The notes: generated from the sequence alone by a model not told the origin. A DNA stretch of 64,000 nucleotides from RGIG6374 sp045600965 (GCA_045600965.1 JAZRYW010000050.1:16168-80167); one strand, 5' to 3'. Shown: positions 25,724 through 35,540, counted from the stretch's first letter. Numbers and translations: made by a program.

Positions 25724-28462
25724 ATGGCAGATTTTTACAGACTGAACAAAGTACTAAAGGATTTCAACATAGGTATGGGCACCCTCATCGAGTTCCTTCG
25801 CAAGAAGAATATCGAGGTGGAGGCCAACCCTTCGGCAAAGATCGATGCAGCGGCATATTCCCTTTGCGAGAAGGAGTTCCACAAGGATCAGGTATTCAAG
25901 GATGAGGCCGGCAAGGTTGCCATCACCGTAAAGGAGATAACTGAACTCGGAAAGAAGAGGAAGGATGAGGCTGAAGAGCCCGTGGAAAGGGAAATCATCA
26001 TCAAGAACACCAATCTGTCGACGGAGCAGCCCCGCAAGGCTGAAAAGGTGGCAAAACCGGCTGAAACTCCCGCAGCCCCCGCCACCAGGATACTGGGTCA
26101 CATAGACCTTGACGCCAAGAAGAAACCCGCGGCAGAGAAGGTGGAGACATCCCCGAGCGCAGAACCGGCTCCTAAGGCCGTCAAGAAGGAGGAGAAGCCC
26201 GCTCCCAAGGCGGAGGCTCCCGTGAAGGTCAGCGCTCCCGCCCCCAAGGCGGAGGCTCCTGCAAAGCAGCCCGAGGCCGAAGCGAAGGTTGAACGCCCCG
26301 TGATAGAACACATCGAGACAAAGGTTGAGAAGCTCCAGGGACCCAAGATCGCAGGCAGCATCGACCTTTCCCAGTTCGAGAAGAAGAAGCCCGAGGCAAA
26401 ACCCGCCCAGAGCAGCGGAGCCAACCAGGGCAAGAAGCGTGACCGCATAAAGAAGGGCCGTGAAAGGGTTGACATCAACAACGTCGGCCGCAACATAGGC
26501 AAGGATCCCCGTGGAGGCAAGGGCGCATCCTCCAAGTTCAAGGGGACCCACGTGGAAGTTGACCAGGACGCCATCCAGAAGCAGATAAAGGAGACCTACG
26601 CCCGTATGAACGAGGGCAAGGGCAAGACCCAGACATCCAAGCATCGCCGCGAGAAACGCGAAAACGTGTCCATCAAGATGCAGGAGGAGATGGAAATGCA
26701 GGAAATGACGAGCAACGTTCTCAAGGTCACTGAATTCGTGACGGTCAACGAACTCGCCATAATGATGAACAACACTCCCGTCAACAACGTGATAATGGCC
26801 TGTATGAACCTCGGCCTGATGGTATCCATCAACCAGCGTCTCGACGCCGAAGCGCTCGTGCTTGTAGCGGAGGAGTTCGGCTACAAGATAGAGTTCACCA
26901 CCGCCACCGCGGACGAATCCGAAGAGGTGGCTGACGCTCCCGAAGACCTCGCTCCGCGTCCGCCCATTGTCACCGTTATGGGCCACGTCGACCACGGCAA
27001 GACCTCCCTGCTTGACAACATACGCCAGACCAACGTCATCGCGGGCGAGGCCGGCGGCATCACCCAGCACATAGGCGCATACAACGTGACGCTCTCCGAC
27101 GGCAAGAGAATCACCTTCCTTGACACCCCCGGCCACGAGGCCTTTACGGCGATGCGTGCCCGCGGCGCCAAGATCACCGACCTTGCCATCATCATAGTGG
27201 CAGCCGATGACGCCATAATGCCGCAGACCATAGAGGCCATCAACCACGCGCAGGCCGCCGGCGTTCCTATGATATTCGCCATCAACAAGATAGACAAGCC
27301 GGGCGCCAATCCCGAAAAGATAAGGGAGCAGCTTGCAAATATGAATATCCTCGTGGAGGACTGGGGCGGCAAGTACCAGTGCCAGGAAATCTCCGCCAAG
27401 AAGGGCATCAATGTCGACAAACTTCTCGAGAAGGTGCTTCTCGAAGCCGAGATGCTCGAGCTCAAGGCCAACCCCGACCGCCTTGCGGAAGGTTCCGTGA
27501 TAGAGTCCTCACTCGACAAGGGCCGCGGATTCCTCGCCACCATAATGGTTCAGAAAGGCACTCTGCATGTAGGCGACATAATGCTTTCAGGCAGTTTCAC
27601 CGGAAGGGTGAAGGCGATGTTCAACGAAAGAGGCCAGAAGGTCGATGCCGCAGGCCCGTCAACTCCCGTGTCCGTGCTCGGTCTGAACGGTGCCCCCACC
27701 GCGGGTGAGAAGTTCTCCGTTATGGAGGATGAGAAGGAAGCGCGTGAAATCGCCAACAAGCGCGAGCAGCTCCTCCGCATCCAGGGCATCAAGACCCAGA
27801 AGCATATGACCCTCGAGGAGATCGGCCGCCGTATCGCCATAGGAAACTTCAAGGAACTCAACTTCATCGTCAAGGGCGATGTGGACGGTTCGATAGAGGC
27901 GCTCTCAGACTCCATCATCAAGCTCTCCAACGAGGAGGTGCAGGTCAATGTCATCCACAAGGCCGTAGGCGCGATCAGCGAATCGGACGTGCTGCTTGCA
28001 GCCGCTTCCGACGCCATCATCATCGGTTTCCAGGTGCGTCCTTCAGCCGGAGCCCGCAAGCTTTCGGAGAAGGAGCAGATTGAAATCCGCCTCTACAGTG
28101 TCATCTATGACTGCATCAACGAGATCAAGGACGGTATCGAAGGTATGCTCGCCCCCGAACAGAAGGAGGAAGTCACCGCCACCGCAGAAGTGCGCGAGAC
28201 CTTCAAGATCTCGAAGGTCGGCACCATCGCCGGATGTATGGTCAAGGACGGCAAGCTCACCCGCACGTCCAAGGTGCGCATCATCCGCGACGGCATCGTG
28301 GTGTTCACAGGCGAGCTGAGTTCACTCAAGCGCTTCAAGGACGATGCGAAGGAGGTTCCTGCAGGTATGGACTGCGGTCTGAGCGTCGCCAACTACAACG
28401 ACATCAAGGTGGACGACGTCATCGAGGCTTATCAGATTGTTGAAATCAAGAGGAAACTGTAA
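25724..28462 (+). CDS. infB: Translation initiation factor IF-2
   Basis: 912 residues. The N-terminal 320 residues are a Lys/Ala/Pro/Glu-rich variable region with repeated PKAEAP units. The GTPase has G1 GHVDHGKT near residue 420, DTPGHEAF and NKID; beta-barrel domains and the C2 initiator-tRNA-binding domain follow. It brings fMet-tRNA to the 30S subunit. The reverse complement of the N-terminal region is also open for nearly 500 codons, an effect of biased codons, not a gene. Confidence 0.96.
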   Translation: MADFYRLNKVLKDFNIGMGTLIEFLRKKNIEVEANPSAKIDAAAYSLCEKEFHKDQVFKDEAGKVAITVKEITELGKKRKDEAEEPVEREIIIKNTNLSTEQPRKAEKVAKPAETPAAPATRILGHIDLDAKKKPAAEKVETSPSAEPAPKAVKKEEKPAPKAEAPVKVSAPAPKAEAPAKQPEAEAKVERPVIEHIETKVEKLQGPKIAGSIDLSQFEKKKPEAKPAQSSGANQGKKRDRIKKGRERVDINNVGRNIGKDPRGGKGASSKFKGTHVEVDQDAIQKQIKETYARMNEGKGKTQTSKHRREKRENVSIKMQEEMEMQEMTSNVLKVTEFVTVNELAIMMNNTPVNNVIMACMNLGLMVSINQRLDAEALVLVAEEFGYKIEFTTATADESEEVADAPEDLAPRPPIVTVMGHVDHGKTSLLDNIRQTNVIAGEAGGITQHIGAYNVTLSDGKRITFLDTPGHEAFTAMRARGAKITDLAIIIVAADDAIMPQTIEAINHAQAAGVPMIFAINKIDKPGANPEKIREQLANMNILVEDWGGKYQCQEISAKKGINVDKLLEKVLLEAEMLELKANPDRLAEGSVIESSLDKGRGFLATIMVQKGTLHVGDIMLSGSFTGRVKAMFNERGQKVDAAGPSTPVSVLGLNGAPTAGEKFSVMEDEKEAREIANKREQLLRIQGIKTQKHMTLEEIGRRIAIGNFKELNFIVKGDVDGSIEALSDSIIKLSNEEVQVNVIHKAVGAISESDVLLAAASDAIIIGFQVRPSAGARKLSEKEQIEIRLYSVIYDCINEIKDGIEGMLAPEQKEEVTATAEVRETFKISKVGTIAGCMVKDGKLTRTSKVRIIRDGIVVFTGELSSLKRFKDDAKEVPAGMDCGLSVANYNDIKVDDVIEAYQIVEIKRKL

Positions 28463-28498
28463 GAATCTGTTTTGAAATGATTAACTTCATCTAACTAT

Positions 28499-30514
28499 AT
28501 GAAATTTTTCGAATGCGTTCTTCTGGCAGGTGCGGGCCTGGTCCTGGCTGCCTGCGCCAATGACAAGGATATGGAAAAGGAATTCAATTATTCCATCGAC
28601 GAATTCGCGGACATCGAGGTCCTGCGCTATGAAGTGCCCGGATGGGAAAGTCTCTCACTCCGGCAGAAGGAATACGTGTATTATCTCTGCGAGGCCGCAA
28701 AAGCCGGCAGGGACATCATCTGGGACCAGAATTTCAAGTATAACCTCCAGATAAGGAAGGTCCTTGAAGCCATCATCAGCGGATATGAAGGTGACCGCGA
28801 CTGCCCTGAATTCGGACAGTTCCTGATCTATGCCAAGAGGGTGTTCTTCAGCAACGGCATCCATCACCACTATGCCGAGTTCAAGATAATTCCCGAATGC
28901 CCGCAGGACTACTTCCGCAGCCTTATGGACGCTTCCGGCGTCGGTGACCAGGCCGAAAGCCTCCTTCCCGTCCTTTACGATCCCGACCTCTACGCACAGC
29001 ACATCTGCCAGGACGCGCGGAAGGACATCGTGACAGAATCGGCAGGCAACTTCTACGATGGTGTCACCCGCAGTGAGGCGGACGCCTTCTACAGGGCCAT
29101 GACGGATCCCAATGACCCCGAACCCATATCCTATGGCCTGAACAGCAAGCTCGTCAAGGCCGACGGGAAAGTGTATGAGGACGTCTACCGCATCGGCGGG
29201 CTCTACGGCGAGGCCATCGGGCGCGTTGTGGGCTTCCTGCGTCAGGCGCGCGAAGTTGCGGAGAACGATATGCAGAAGGAATATACCGACCTGCTGATCG
29301 AATACTACACCACCGGCGACCTCAAGCTCTGGGATGCGTACAACATCGCATGGGTGAAGGACACCGGCTCCAAGGTCGACTACGTGAACGGTTTCGTGGA
29401 GGATTATGACGACCCTCTGGGCCGCAAGGCATCCTGGGAGGCGATTGTAAACTACCGCGATGACGAGGCTTCGCACCGCACGGAGGTCATCAGCGCCAAC
29501 GCGCAGTGGTTCGAGGACAATTCACCCGTGGACGCCCGTTTCAAGAAGAAGGAAGTCAAGGGCGTTTCCGCAAAGGTCATCAACGTGGCCTGCATCGCAG
29601 GTGACAACTACCCCGCCACAGCAATCGGCATCAACCTGCCCAACGCCAACTGGATAAGGAAGGAGCACGGATCCAAGTCCGTCACCATAGCCAACATCAC
29701 GGAAGCATACGGCAAGGCCGCCAACCAGCGCCCTCACAGCGTGGTGAGCGAATTCGCCTGGGACCGGGAGGAGATTGACCGCGCGCGCAGGTACGGTTCC
29801 GTGACCGACGACCTTCACACCGACCTTCACGAATGCCTCGGACACGGCTCGGGACAGATGCTGGAAGGCGTTTCCGAAACGGCTCTCGGAGAATACAACT
29901 CCACCCTCGAAGAGGCTCGCGCAGACCTTTTCGCCCTCTATTACATCGCTGACGGGAAACTTGTCGAGCTCGGCCTTCTCGACAGCAGGGACGCTTACAA
30001 GGCATCCTATGACTCATACATACGCAACGGCCACTTCACACAGTTCTCACGCATCGAGCCCGGCAATCCCAACACCGAGGCCCATATGCAGAACCGCAAG
30101 CTCATAGCGGACTGGTGCATCGAGAAGGGCGCCGCCGACAATGTGGTTGAAACCCGCGTCCGCGACGGCAAGACCTATTTCGTCATCACGGACTATGAGA
30201 AGCTCCGCGGTCTGTTCGGAGAACTCCTCGCAGAAGTGCAGCGCATCAAGTCGGAAGGCGACTATGAGGCCGGCAAGGCTCTTGTTGAGGGATACGCGGT
30301 CGACATCGACCCCGATCTTCACAGGGAAGTGCTCGAAAGATACGCTTCGCTTGACCTCAAGCCCTACAAGGGCTTCGTCAATCCGGAAATAGTTCCCGTC
30401 ATCATGGGCGGTGAGGTTACGGACTATGAAATCGTGTATGTCGATGATTTTCTCGACCAGCAGATGAAGTACGGCCGCGACTACTCCTTCCTGAAAGCCA
30501 CCCTCGTGAAATAG
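28499..30514 (+). CDS. Dipeptidyl peptidase III-like metallopeptidase (M49), lipoprotein
   Basis: 671 residues with a lipoprotein signal (GLVLAACAND). Zinc motif H444-E-C-L-G-H449 and the second motif E471-E-A-R-A-D476 are those of family M49, which removes dipeptides from peptide N-termini. Predicted lipidation places it in the periplasm or outer membrane, suiting peptide scavenging. Spacing of 36 nt from infB includes a TAAGAATCTGTTT element. Its last 34 nt overlap the convergent DoxX-like gene. Confidence 0.92.
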   Translation: MKFFECVLLAGAGLVLAACANDKDMEKEFNYSIDEFADIEVLRYEVPGWESLSLRQKEYVYYLCEAAKAGRDIIWDQNFKYNLQIRKVLEAIISGYEGDRDCPEFGQFLIYAKRVFFSNGIHHHYAEFKIIPECPQDYFRSLMDASGVGDQAESLLPVLYDPDLYAQHICQDARKDIVTESAGNFYDGVTRSEADAFYRAMTDPNDPEPISYGLNSKLVKADGKVYEDVYRIGGLYGEAIGRVVGFLRQAREVAENDMQKEYTDLLIEYYTTGDLKLWDAYNIAWVKDTGSKVDYVNGFVEDYDDPLGRKASWEAIVNYRDDEASHRTEVISANAQWFEDNSPVDARFKKKEVKGVSAKVINVACIAGDNYPATAIGINLPNANWIRKEHGSKSVTIANITEAYGKAANQRPHSVVSEFAWDREEIDRARRYGSVTDDLHTDLHECLGHGSGQMLEGVSETALGEYNSTLEEARADLFALYYIADGKLVELGLLDSRDAYKASYDSYIRNGHFTQFSRIEPGNPNTEAHMQNRKLIADWCIEKGAADNVVETRVRDGKTYFVITDYEKLRGLFGELLAEVQRIKSEGDYEAGKALVEGYAVDIDPDLHREVLERYASLDLKPYKGFVNPEIVPVIMGGEVTDYEIVYVDDFLDQQMKYGRDYSFLKATLVK

Positions 30515-31680
30515 ACAATCAGCAGGCCAGCCGCAAGCAGGGCGCAGACAAGCGCAATCAGACGGTTGCGGCCAGAGGTCATTTCCCTGATCCCGGTGAG
30601 TTCGATGTCCCCGTCCAGCGTGGAGAGGACCGAACTTGCCGAGATTTCTTTTGATGACCACTTGTAACTTACCACACCGTTGCCAAGAAGGGTAAGACCT
30701 CCGTTGGAGCGGTTGAGCGATATCAGGGTGCGGTAGTCTGAACTGAGCGGCTGGAAACCGTCCGGGAGTTCTTCGGCGGGGGATGAACTTACGGTGAACA
30801 GTTCGATGCCCCTTGCCCGGAGGGCGTCCCGGACTGCGTTCAGCCGCTCCCATCTGCCGGGAGTCATACTCTGCGCGTCATATACGCTTGCCACAAGGGC
30901 TACGCTGCGGGACACTATCGTCGAAGTGACATAATCGCCTGCAGCATCGGTCGCGGCGAAAACGGTTGTCGACACTGCATCGGAAGTCTCCACGGTATGG
31001 GTCTCGACAAAGGTCCAGCTGCTGTCGGGCAGCGCGTCGAGGCTGAACTCCTTCCTGACGGAGTCCTTCTCGTAGATGAAGGTGCTCTCGAAGCTGCGCT
31101 CCGCGGGAGCGGATTCCACTATCGCTCCGATGTCTTTGCCGACTGCGAAGGCGGTGAATTCATACAGGGGGTTGAATATCAGGGCCTGGACACCTACGGA
31201 TATGCCCAGCAGGGCGAACAGGCCTGTGAGTGACCATTCGACGGATGAAGGTGTTCCGGTGCGCTCATCTTTCCTGTGCGCAAAGACCGGGCACAGCAGC
31301 AGCATCAGGACAAGGTTCTTTGCGAGCGTCTGGGAGTTGGTCAGGTGGACGGCCTCTCCGAAGCAGCCGCAGTCCGATATGGGATTGAATATCACCAGAA
31401 GTATGGTGATGACTGTGAAGAAGGACGTCAGGATGACTGCCGCCCAGGCTGTTTCCCTGCGCCTGAGGCCGGTGACAAGGGCCATACCGAGGGTGAACTC
31501 GACGCACGACAGGCCTATGGCGATGGCCTTGCTCAGACCGTCCAGGAAATCGAGATGCATCCAGTTGAGGTATTCGCCCACTATGAGGGAGGAGCCGACG
31601 GGATCGGCCAGCTTGAGAAGGCCGGAAACGACATACAGCAACCCGGGCAGAAGATGGCAGACGGTTCTGAGGAATTTCAT
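30481..31680 (-). CDS. DoxX/MauE-like membrane protein with C-terminal soluble domain
   Basis: 399 residues. The first 140 residues are four membrane helices with the DoxX/MauE-type features GLLYVVSGLLKLADPVGS and SDCGCFGEAVHLTNSQT (a Cys pair before the third helix). A further helix is at about 160-180, an extracytoplasmic domain of about 170 residues follows, and there is a final membrane helix. Such proteins are common in Bacteroidota and may take part in thiol or quinone redox chemistry; this is not proven. The start overlaps the tmk stop by 4 nt (ATGA). Confidence 0.8.
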   Translation of the reverse strand: MKFLRTVCHLLPGLLYVVSGLLKLADPVGSSLIVGEYLNWMHLDFLDGLSKAIAIGLSCVEFTLGMALVTGLRRRETAWAAVILTSFFTVITILLVIFNPISDCGCFGEAVHLTNSQTLAKNLVLMLLLCPVFAHRKDERTGTPSSVEWSLTGLFALLGISVGVQALIFNPLYEFTAFAVGKDIGAIVESAPAERSFESTFIYEKDSVRKEFSLDALPDSSWTFVETHTVETSDAVSTTVFAATDAAGDYVTSTIVSRSVALVASVYDAQSMTPGRWERLNAVRDALRARGIELFTVSSSPAEELPDGFQPLSSDYRTLISLNRSNGGLTLLGNGVVSYKWSSKEISASSVLSTLDGDIELTGIREMTSGRNRLIALVCALLAAGLLIVYFTRVAFRKE

Positions 31681-32357
31681 TTGAGCAGGCCTTCGGCGGC
31701 GGAAACTATCTTTGAGAAAATGGCTTCGGCGGGAAGCATTGAACCGTCCACGGCCGAACAGTCGATGCGGATGAAGCCCGGATCGAGGCCGCACTGCTCG
31801 AGGTAGAGCCTGCGAACGTTCTTCTGGAACCCGAGGTCGGCCTCGTGAATGTCGGGCTTGCCCTGGAGATAGTCGCGGTCCGCTCCGCAGCGGGCTTCCT
31901 TCAGCCTCTGGTCCACGAAGGATATCGGCACGTCGAGGAAGATATTGAGATCTGGCCTGGGGATGCCGTAGACATTGTATTCGAGATTGAATATCCAGTC
32001 CCGAAGGGCGTCGCTGCGCTCACCTTGCGGCATCTTGGCACACTGGAAGGCGATGTTCGAATACACATAGCGGTCCAGTATGACACAGTCGCCTTCATCG
32101 AGCCAGGAGCGTATCTGCACAGATGCATCGTGTCTGTCCTCCGCGAAAAGCAGGGCCACAAGCTGGGGATGGACCTGGTCGTTCGTGCCGAAATCCCCTC
32201 TGAGAAAAGCGGCTATCAGTTCTCCATAGACAGGAGCGTCGTAGCGCGGAAAGTGGAGGTAGCGCACTTTGCGTCCGCTGCGCTCCATCCATTGCCTGAG
32301 CATTGTGAGTTGGGTTGATTTGCCTGCGCCGTCAAGGCCTTCGAGTACTGTCAGCAT
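31677..32357 (-). CDS. tmk: Thymidylate kinase
   Basis: 226 residues. Phosphorylates dTMP to dTDP. P-loop EGLDGAGKSTQ at the N-terminus, DRYVYSNIAFQ as the DRY motif, and a lid region with REDR-like basic residues missing but KEARCGADRDY present. ATG at 32357 matches the family start MLTVLEGLDG; the open frame further upstream contains the promoter region. Two ATPase-type features and coupling to the DoxX gene are clear. Confidence 0.93.
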   Translation of the reverse strand: MLTVLEGLDGAGKSTQLTMLRQWMERSGRKVRYLHFPRYDAPVYGELIAAFLRGDFGTNDQVHPQLVALLFAEDRHDASVQIRSWLDEGDCVILDRYVYSNIAFQCAKMPQGERSDALRDWIFNLEYNVYGIPRPDLNIFLDVPISFVDQRLKEARCGADRDYLQGKPDIHEADLGFQKNVRRLYLEQCGLDPGFIRIDCSAVDGSMLPAEAIFSKIVSAAEGLLK

Positions 32358-32381
32358 ACCTTGTTTCCATTGTATCCGTGA

Positions 32382-32389
32382 CAAAGATA
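32382..32389 (-). promoter_or_regulatory. -7 promoter element for tmk
   Basis: TATCTTTG on the minus strand, 24 nt before the tmk ATG. It faces away from the purB box 26 nt to its right. Confidence 0.5.
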
Positions 32390-32414
32390 GTGAGAAAGTG
32401 TCACTGATAATAAT

Positions 32415-32422
32415 TATCTTTG
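32415..32422 (+). promoter_or_regulatory. -7 promoter element for purB
   Basis: TATCTTTG, 18 nt before the purB ATG. The tmk and purB boxes are so close that simultaneous initiation is unlikely. Confidence 0.5.
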
Positions 32423-32440
32423 CCATATAAATGCTGAAAA

Positions 32441-33772
32441 ATGTCTCTAAAGTCAATATCCCCGGTTGACGGACGCTACTGCGGCGTCACGGCCCCCCTT
32501 CAGGAATACTTCTCCGAATTCGCTTTCATACGCTCCCGCGTCAGGGTAGAAGTGGAATATTTCATCGCCCTGAGCGAAATTCCCCTTAAACAGCTGGAAG
32601 GCGTAAGCGGCCCGCAGAAGGAGAGCCTCCGCTCGCTGTACCTCAACTTCAGCGAAACGGATGCACAACGCGTCAAGGACATCGAGAAGGCGATCTCCCA
32701 CGATATGAAGGCGGTGGAATACTTCGTCAAGGAGCATATGGACGCGCTGGGGATGGGACAGTGGCGTGAGTTCATCCACTTTGGCCTGACATCTCAGGAC
32801 ATAAACAACACCGCACAGCCCCTTATGACCCTGGAAGCCCTGCGGGAAGTTATGCTCCCCTCACTTGACGCCGTCTCGGACAGGCTCCGCGATATGGCCG
32901 GGAAGTGGAAGGACGTGCCTATGCTGGCCCGCACCCACGGACAGGCGGCCACCCCCACCCGTGTCGGCAAGGAACTGGCAGTATTCGTCGAACGCCTTTC
33001 GGTGCAGGAGGGACAGTTGCTGGAGATACCTCTCTGCGCCAAGTTCGGCGGGGCCACCGGCAATTTCAACGCCCATCACGCCGCATATCCCGACATCGAC
33101 TGGAACTCCTTCGCGGACAGATTCATCGGCTCGCTGGGGCTGATACGATCCTGCCCCACCACACAGATTGAGCATTACGACAACCTGGCCGCACTGTTCA
33201 ACTGTCTGAGCCGCATCAACACCATACTGCTCGACCTGAGCAGGGATATGTGGATGTATATCTCGATGGGATATTTCTCCCAGAAGATTGTCCGGGGCGA
33301 GGTGGGCTCGTCCGCGATGCCCCACAAGGTCAACCCAATAGACTTCGAGAATGCGGAAGGCAATCTGGGCGTGGCTGACGCCCTGTTCGGCCATATGGCC
33401 GCCAAACTGCCCGTGTCAAGGCTCCAGAGGGATCTTTCTGACAGCACCGTCCTTCGCAATACCGGCGTTCCGATGGCCCACACTCTGATCGCCTTGAAAT
33501 CCCTCTGCAAAGGTCTTGACAGGGTGACTCTCAACACAGACCGCATCAACGAGGACCTCGACGGGGCCTGGGCCGTGGTGGCGGAAGGCATCCAGACCAT
33601 ACTTCGCAGGGAAGGCTATCCCGAACCCTACGAAGCCCTGAAAGCTCTCACCCGCACCGGCAGGGGCATTTCAAGGGAGGTCATCGCCGAATTCATAGAT
33701 TCCCTTGCCGTGACGGAGCAGGTCCGCGCCGAACTGCACGCCCTCACGCCACGGACCTATACCGGCATCTGA
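32441..33772 (+). CDS. purB: Adenylosuccinate lyase
   Basis: 443 residues. Splits adenylosuccinate and SAICAR in purine synthesis. Contains the fumarase/aspartase superfamily signature GSSAMPHKVNPIDFENAEG, the TSQDINNTA segment and ARTHGQAATPT. Length and order of segments fit the E. coli type. It stands alone between its own promoter and that of rplY. Confidence 0.96.
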   Translation: MSLKSISPVDGRYCGVTAPLQEYFSEFAFIRSRVRVEVEYFIALSEIPLKQLEGVSGPQKESLRSLYLNFSETDAQRVKDIEKAISHDMKAVEYFVKEHMDALGMGQWREFIHFGLTSQDINNTAQPLMTLEALREVMLPSLDAVSDRLRDMAGKWKDVPMLARTHGQAATPTRVGKELAVFVERLSVQEGQLLEIPLCAKFGGATGNFNAHHAAYPDIDWNSFADRFIGSLGLIRSCPTTQIEHYDNLAALFNCLSRINTILLDLSRDMWMYISMGYFSQKIVRGEVGSSAMPHKVNPIDFENAEGNLGVADALFGHMAAKLPVSRLQRDLSDSTVLRNTGVPMAHTLIALKSLCKGLDRVTLNTDRINEDLDGAWAVVAEGIQTILRREGYPEPYEALKALTRTGRGISREVIAEFIDSLAVTEQVRAELHALTPRTYTGI

Positions 33773-33792
33773 AAAGGCTGATTGAAAGCAAT

Positions 33793-33823
33793 TTTGCACA
33801 TTCAATAATTATTGCTATCTTCG
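33793..33823 (+). promoter_or_regulatory. Promoter of rplY-pth
   Basis: TTTG (33793-33796), 19 nt, TATCTTCG (33816-33823), one mismatch in the -7 box. Predicted start near 33830, leaving a leader of about 78 nt. Confidence 0.6.
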
Positions 33824-33830
33824 CGCCGCT

Positions 33831-33878
33831 AAAAAGCCGCGTGCTTTTTGGTGCAATGGGATCCGGGGTATCCCGGAT
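33831..33878 (+). promoter_or_regulatory. Two-hairpin leader of rplY (candidate ribosomal-protein leader RNA)
   Basis: Hairpin 1 is AAAAAGC-CGCGT-GCTTTTT (33831-33849), beginning at the predicted first transcribed base. Hairpin 2 is ATCCGGG-GTAT-CCCGGAT (33861-33878). The rplY ATG is 29 nt further. Ribosomal protein mRNAs are often autoregulated through such leaders; binding by L25 is a hypothesis. Confidence 0.5.
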
Positions 33879-33907
33879 TGAGTAACACATTTTTAAAACA
33901 AACACAA

Positions 33908-34486
33908 ATGAAACACGTATCTCTCAAAGGTATCGCAAGGACAACCGGCAAGAAGGCCGATGTCAAGAGCGTACGCAGACAGGGCCTTGTTCCCTGCAAC
34001 ATCTACGGCCAGGGCATTGAAAACATTTCCTTCTCAGTTGATGCAAAGGAACTCGCACTGATTACCAACACTCCCTATTCCCACATCATCGACCTCGAAA
34101 TCGAAGGCCAGAAGCATTTCGCGATCCTCCACGAACTCCAGTGGCACCCCATCACAGATGCTGCAATGCACGTTGATTTCCTGAAGGTTGCCCAGGACAA
34201 GCCCATCGCAATCGACGTTCCCGTATCCGTTACCGGCCACGCCGAAGGTGTCAAGCTCGGTGGCAAGCTCTCCGTTTCAGTTCGCAAGCTCCGCGTCAGC
34301 GGTCTTATGGACAATCTTCCCGACAAGATCGACATCGACGTCACCAGCCTCTCTCTCGGCAAGCAGATTTCTGCAGGCGACCTCCACTTCGACGGCTATC
34401 AGATCATATCTCCCAAGAGCACTCTGGTATGCTCTGTCAAGGCTACCCGCGCTTCTGCAGCAGCCGCTGAAGAGACCGAAGAATAA
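33908..34486 (+). CDS. rplY: 50S ribosomal protein L25 (Ctc type)
   Basis: 192 residues: the N-terminal 5S rRNA-binding L25 domain and the C-terminal TL5/Ctc domain (from about residue 95). The start MKHVSLKGIARTTGKKADVK is the family N-terminus; upstream in-frame starts would run through the leader hairpins. The acidic C-terminal tail (AAAAEETEE) is common in Bacteroidota. pth follows after 18 nt, the conserved order in this phylum. Confidence 0.95.
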   Translation: MKHVSLKGIARTTGKKADVKSVRRQGLVPCNIYGQGIENISFSVDAKELALITNTPYSHIIDLEIEGQKHFAILHELQWHPITDAAMHVDFLKVAQDKPIAIDVPVSVTGHAEGVKLGGKLSVSVRKLRVSGLMDNLPDKIDIDVTSLSLGKQISAGDLHFDGYQIISPKSTLVCSVKATRASAAAAEETEE

Positions 34487-34504
34487 TTTCACATTTCTGC
34501 GGGT

Positions 34505-35107
34505 ATGAACTATCTTGTCGTAGGCATCGGCAACATCGGTGCAGAATACGAAGGTACCCGTCACAATGTAGGATTTTCAGTGTTGGATGCCTGGGCTCAG
34601 GCATCCAACATTTCTTTTTCCACACGGCGTTACGGGTCAGTGGCTGAAATCAGCTTCAAGGGGCATAAGTTCACGCTCCTCAAGCCGTCGACATACGTCA
34701 ACCTGAGCGGCACCGCAGTGCGTTTCTGGATGCAGAAATGCAAAATTCCCGTGGAAAATCTGATAGTGGTGGTGGATGACCTCGCCCTTCCGTTCGGCAC
34801 ATTGCGCCTTCGCAAGCAGGGGAGCGCCGGAGGGCATCACGGTCTTGAGAGCATCGACGACTACATCGACACGAACGCCTATGCAAGACTCCGGCTGGGC
34901 ATAGGCAACGGCTTCCCGCGAGGCGGGCAGGTAGATTATGTGCTCGGGCACTGGACCGAGGACGAAAAGCGGGATCTCCCCGAAATACTCGACAAGGCGG
35001 TCGAGGCCGTCAAGGCCTTCGGTACGGAGGGCATAGAACGCGCGATGAACCGCTTCAACATCAATCTGAAAAAGCCGGCGCCATCAAAGCCGGAAGAGAA
35101 TCAATAA
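34505..35107 (+). CDS. pth: Peptidyl-tRNA hydrolase
   Basis: 200 residues. Releases tRNA from prematurely dropped peptidyl-tRNAs. GIGNIGAEYEGTRHNVGF contains the catalytic His, and VDDLALPFGTLRLRKQGSAGGHHGL holds the other active-site residues. The sequence is normal for the family. Unusually, codons for residues about 26-35 form a perfect 13-bp hairpin (see 34581-34619). The 3' end overlaps the convergent S4-domain gene by 7 nt. Confidence 0.95.
   Translation: MNYLVVGIGNIGAEYEGTRHNVGFSVLDAWAQASNISFSTRRYGSVAEISFKGHKFTLLKPSTYVNLSGTAVRFWMQKCKIPVENLIVVVDDLALPFGTLRLRKQGSAGGHHGLESIDDYIDTNAYARLRLGIGNGFPRGGQVDYVLGHWTEDEKRDLPEILDKAVEAVKAFGTEGIERAMNRFNINLKKPAPSKPEENQ
34581..34619 (+). terminator. Perfect terminator-like hairpin inside the pth coding region
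   Basis: TGTTGGATGCCTG-GGCT-CAGGCATCCAACA: 13 bp, no mismatch, 4-nt loop, directly followed by TTTCTTTTT. It begins 94 nt after the rplY stop and 76 nt into pth. By form it is an intrinsic terminator and could make a short rplY-only transcript. Its sequence also encodes ordinary Pth residues. Confidence 0.6.
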
Positions 35108-35484
35108 TCGAACTCGTCCCAGAGTTTCTCCATATCACGGCGTTCCTTCTTGGTGGGACGGCCTGTGCCCTTCTCTCTCTGAAGGAAGAATGTCTCGACC
35201 GGCGCCTTCAACTTGTCCAGTTCCTCCTGTGGGGTGATGTTCTCCGCATACCGGGGGACGAGGGCGGCGCCCTGGCGCTTGTCAACGGGCTCTATCACGC
35301 GGTAAGTATAAAGGACGGCCGCCTTGCGTACGGTGACAATATCACCCGCCTTGACGTCCCTGGAAGGCTTTGCATCCACTCCATTCACCTTGACGCGGCC
35401 TCCACGGCAGGCTTCCACCGCATCGGTCCTGGTCTTGAAGGCCCTTATGGACCAGAGGTATTTATCTATTCTGACTTCTTCCAT
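35101..35484 (-). CDS. hslR: S4-domain RNA-binding protein, Hsp15-like
   Basis: 127 residues. The S4 domain is at the N-terminus (RIDKYLWSIRAFKTRTDAVE, then GGRVKVNGVDAKPSRDVKAGD), followed by a basic tail with GRPTKKERRD. Hsp15 binds 50S subunits carrying stalled nascent chains. The ATG at 35484 is favoured over the upstream Met because that one falls within the terminator hairpin. It follows the histone-like gene on the same strand and pairs by function with the convergent pth, which also deals with stalled peptidyl-tRNA. Confidence 0.85.
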   Translation of the reverse strand: MEEVRIDKYLWSIRAFKTRTDAVEACRGGRVKVNGVDAKPSRDVKAGDIVTVRKAAVLYTYRVIEPVDKRQGAALVPRYAENITPQEELDKLKAPVETFFLQREKGTGRPTKKERRDMEKLWDEFDY

Positions 35485-35491
35485 AATACAA

Positions 35492-35521
35492 AAAATGAGT
35501 GGCTCACAAACCACTCATTTT
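35492..35521 (-). terminator. Intrinsic terminator between the histone-like gene and hslR
   Basis: Perfect 11-bp stem AAAATGAGTGG / CCACTCATTTT with an 8-nt loop; on the minus strand it is followed by TTTTTTG. It is 20 nt after the histone-like stop and ends only 7 nt before the hslR start, so hslR depends on read-through or an internal promoter. Confidence 0.7.
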
Positions 35522-35540
35522 CAATTTTCCAAAGGAACAG

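Noticed and set aside
25754..27247. 497-codon open frame on the minus strand opposite infB
   Set aside because: It lies wholly within the Lys/Ala/Pro-rich and GTPase regions of infB, its product is a Leu/Val/His/Gly-rich string with no domain, and it arises from codon bias.
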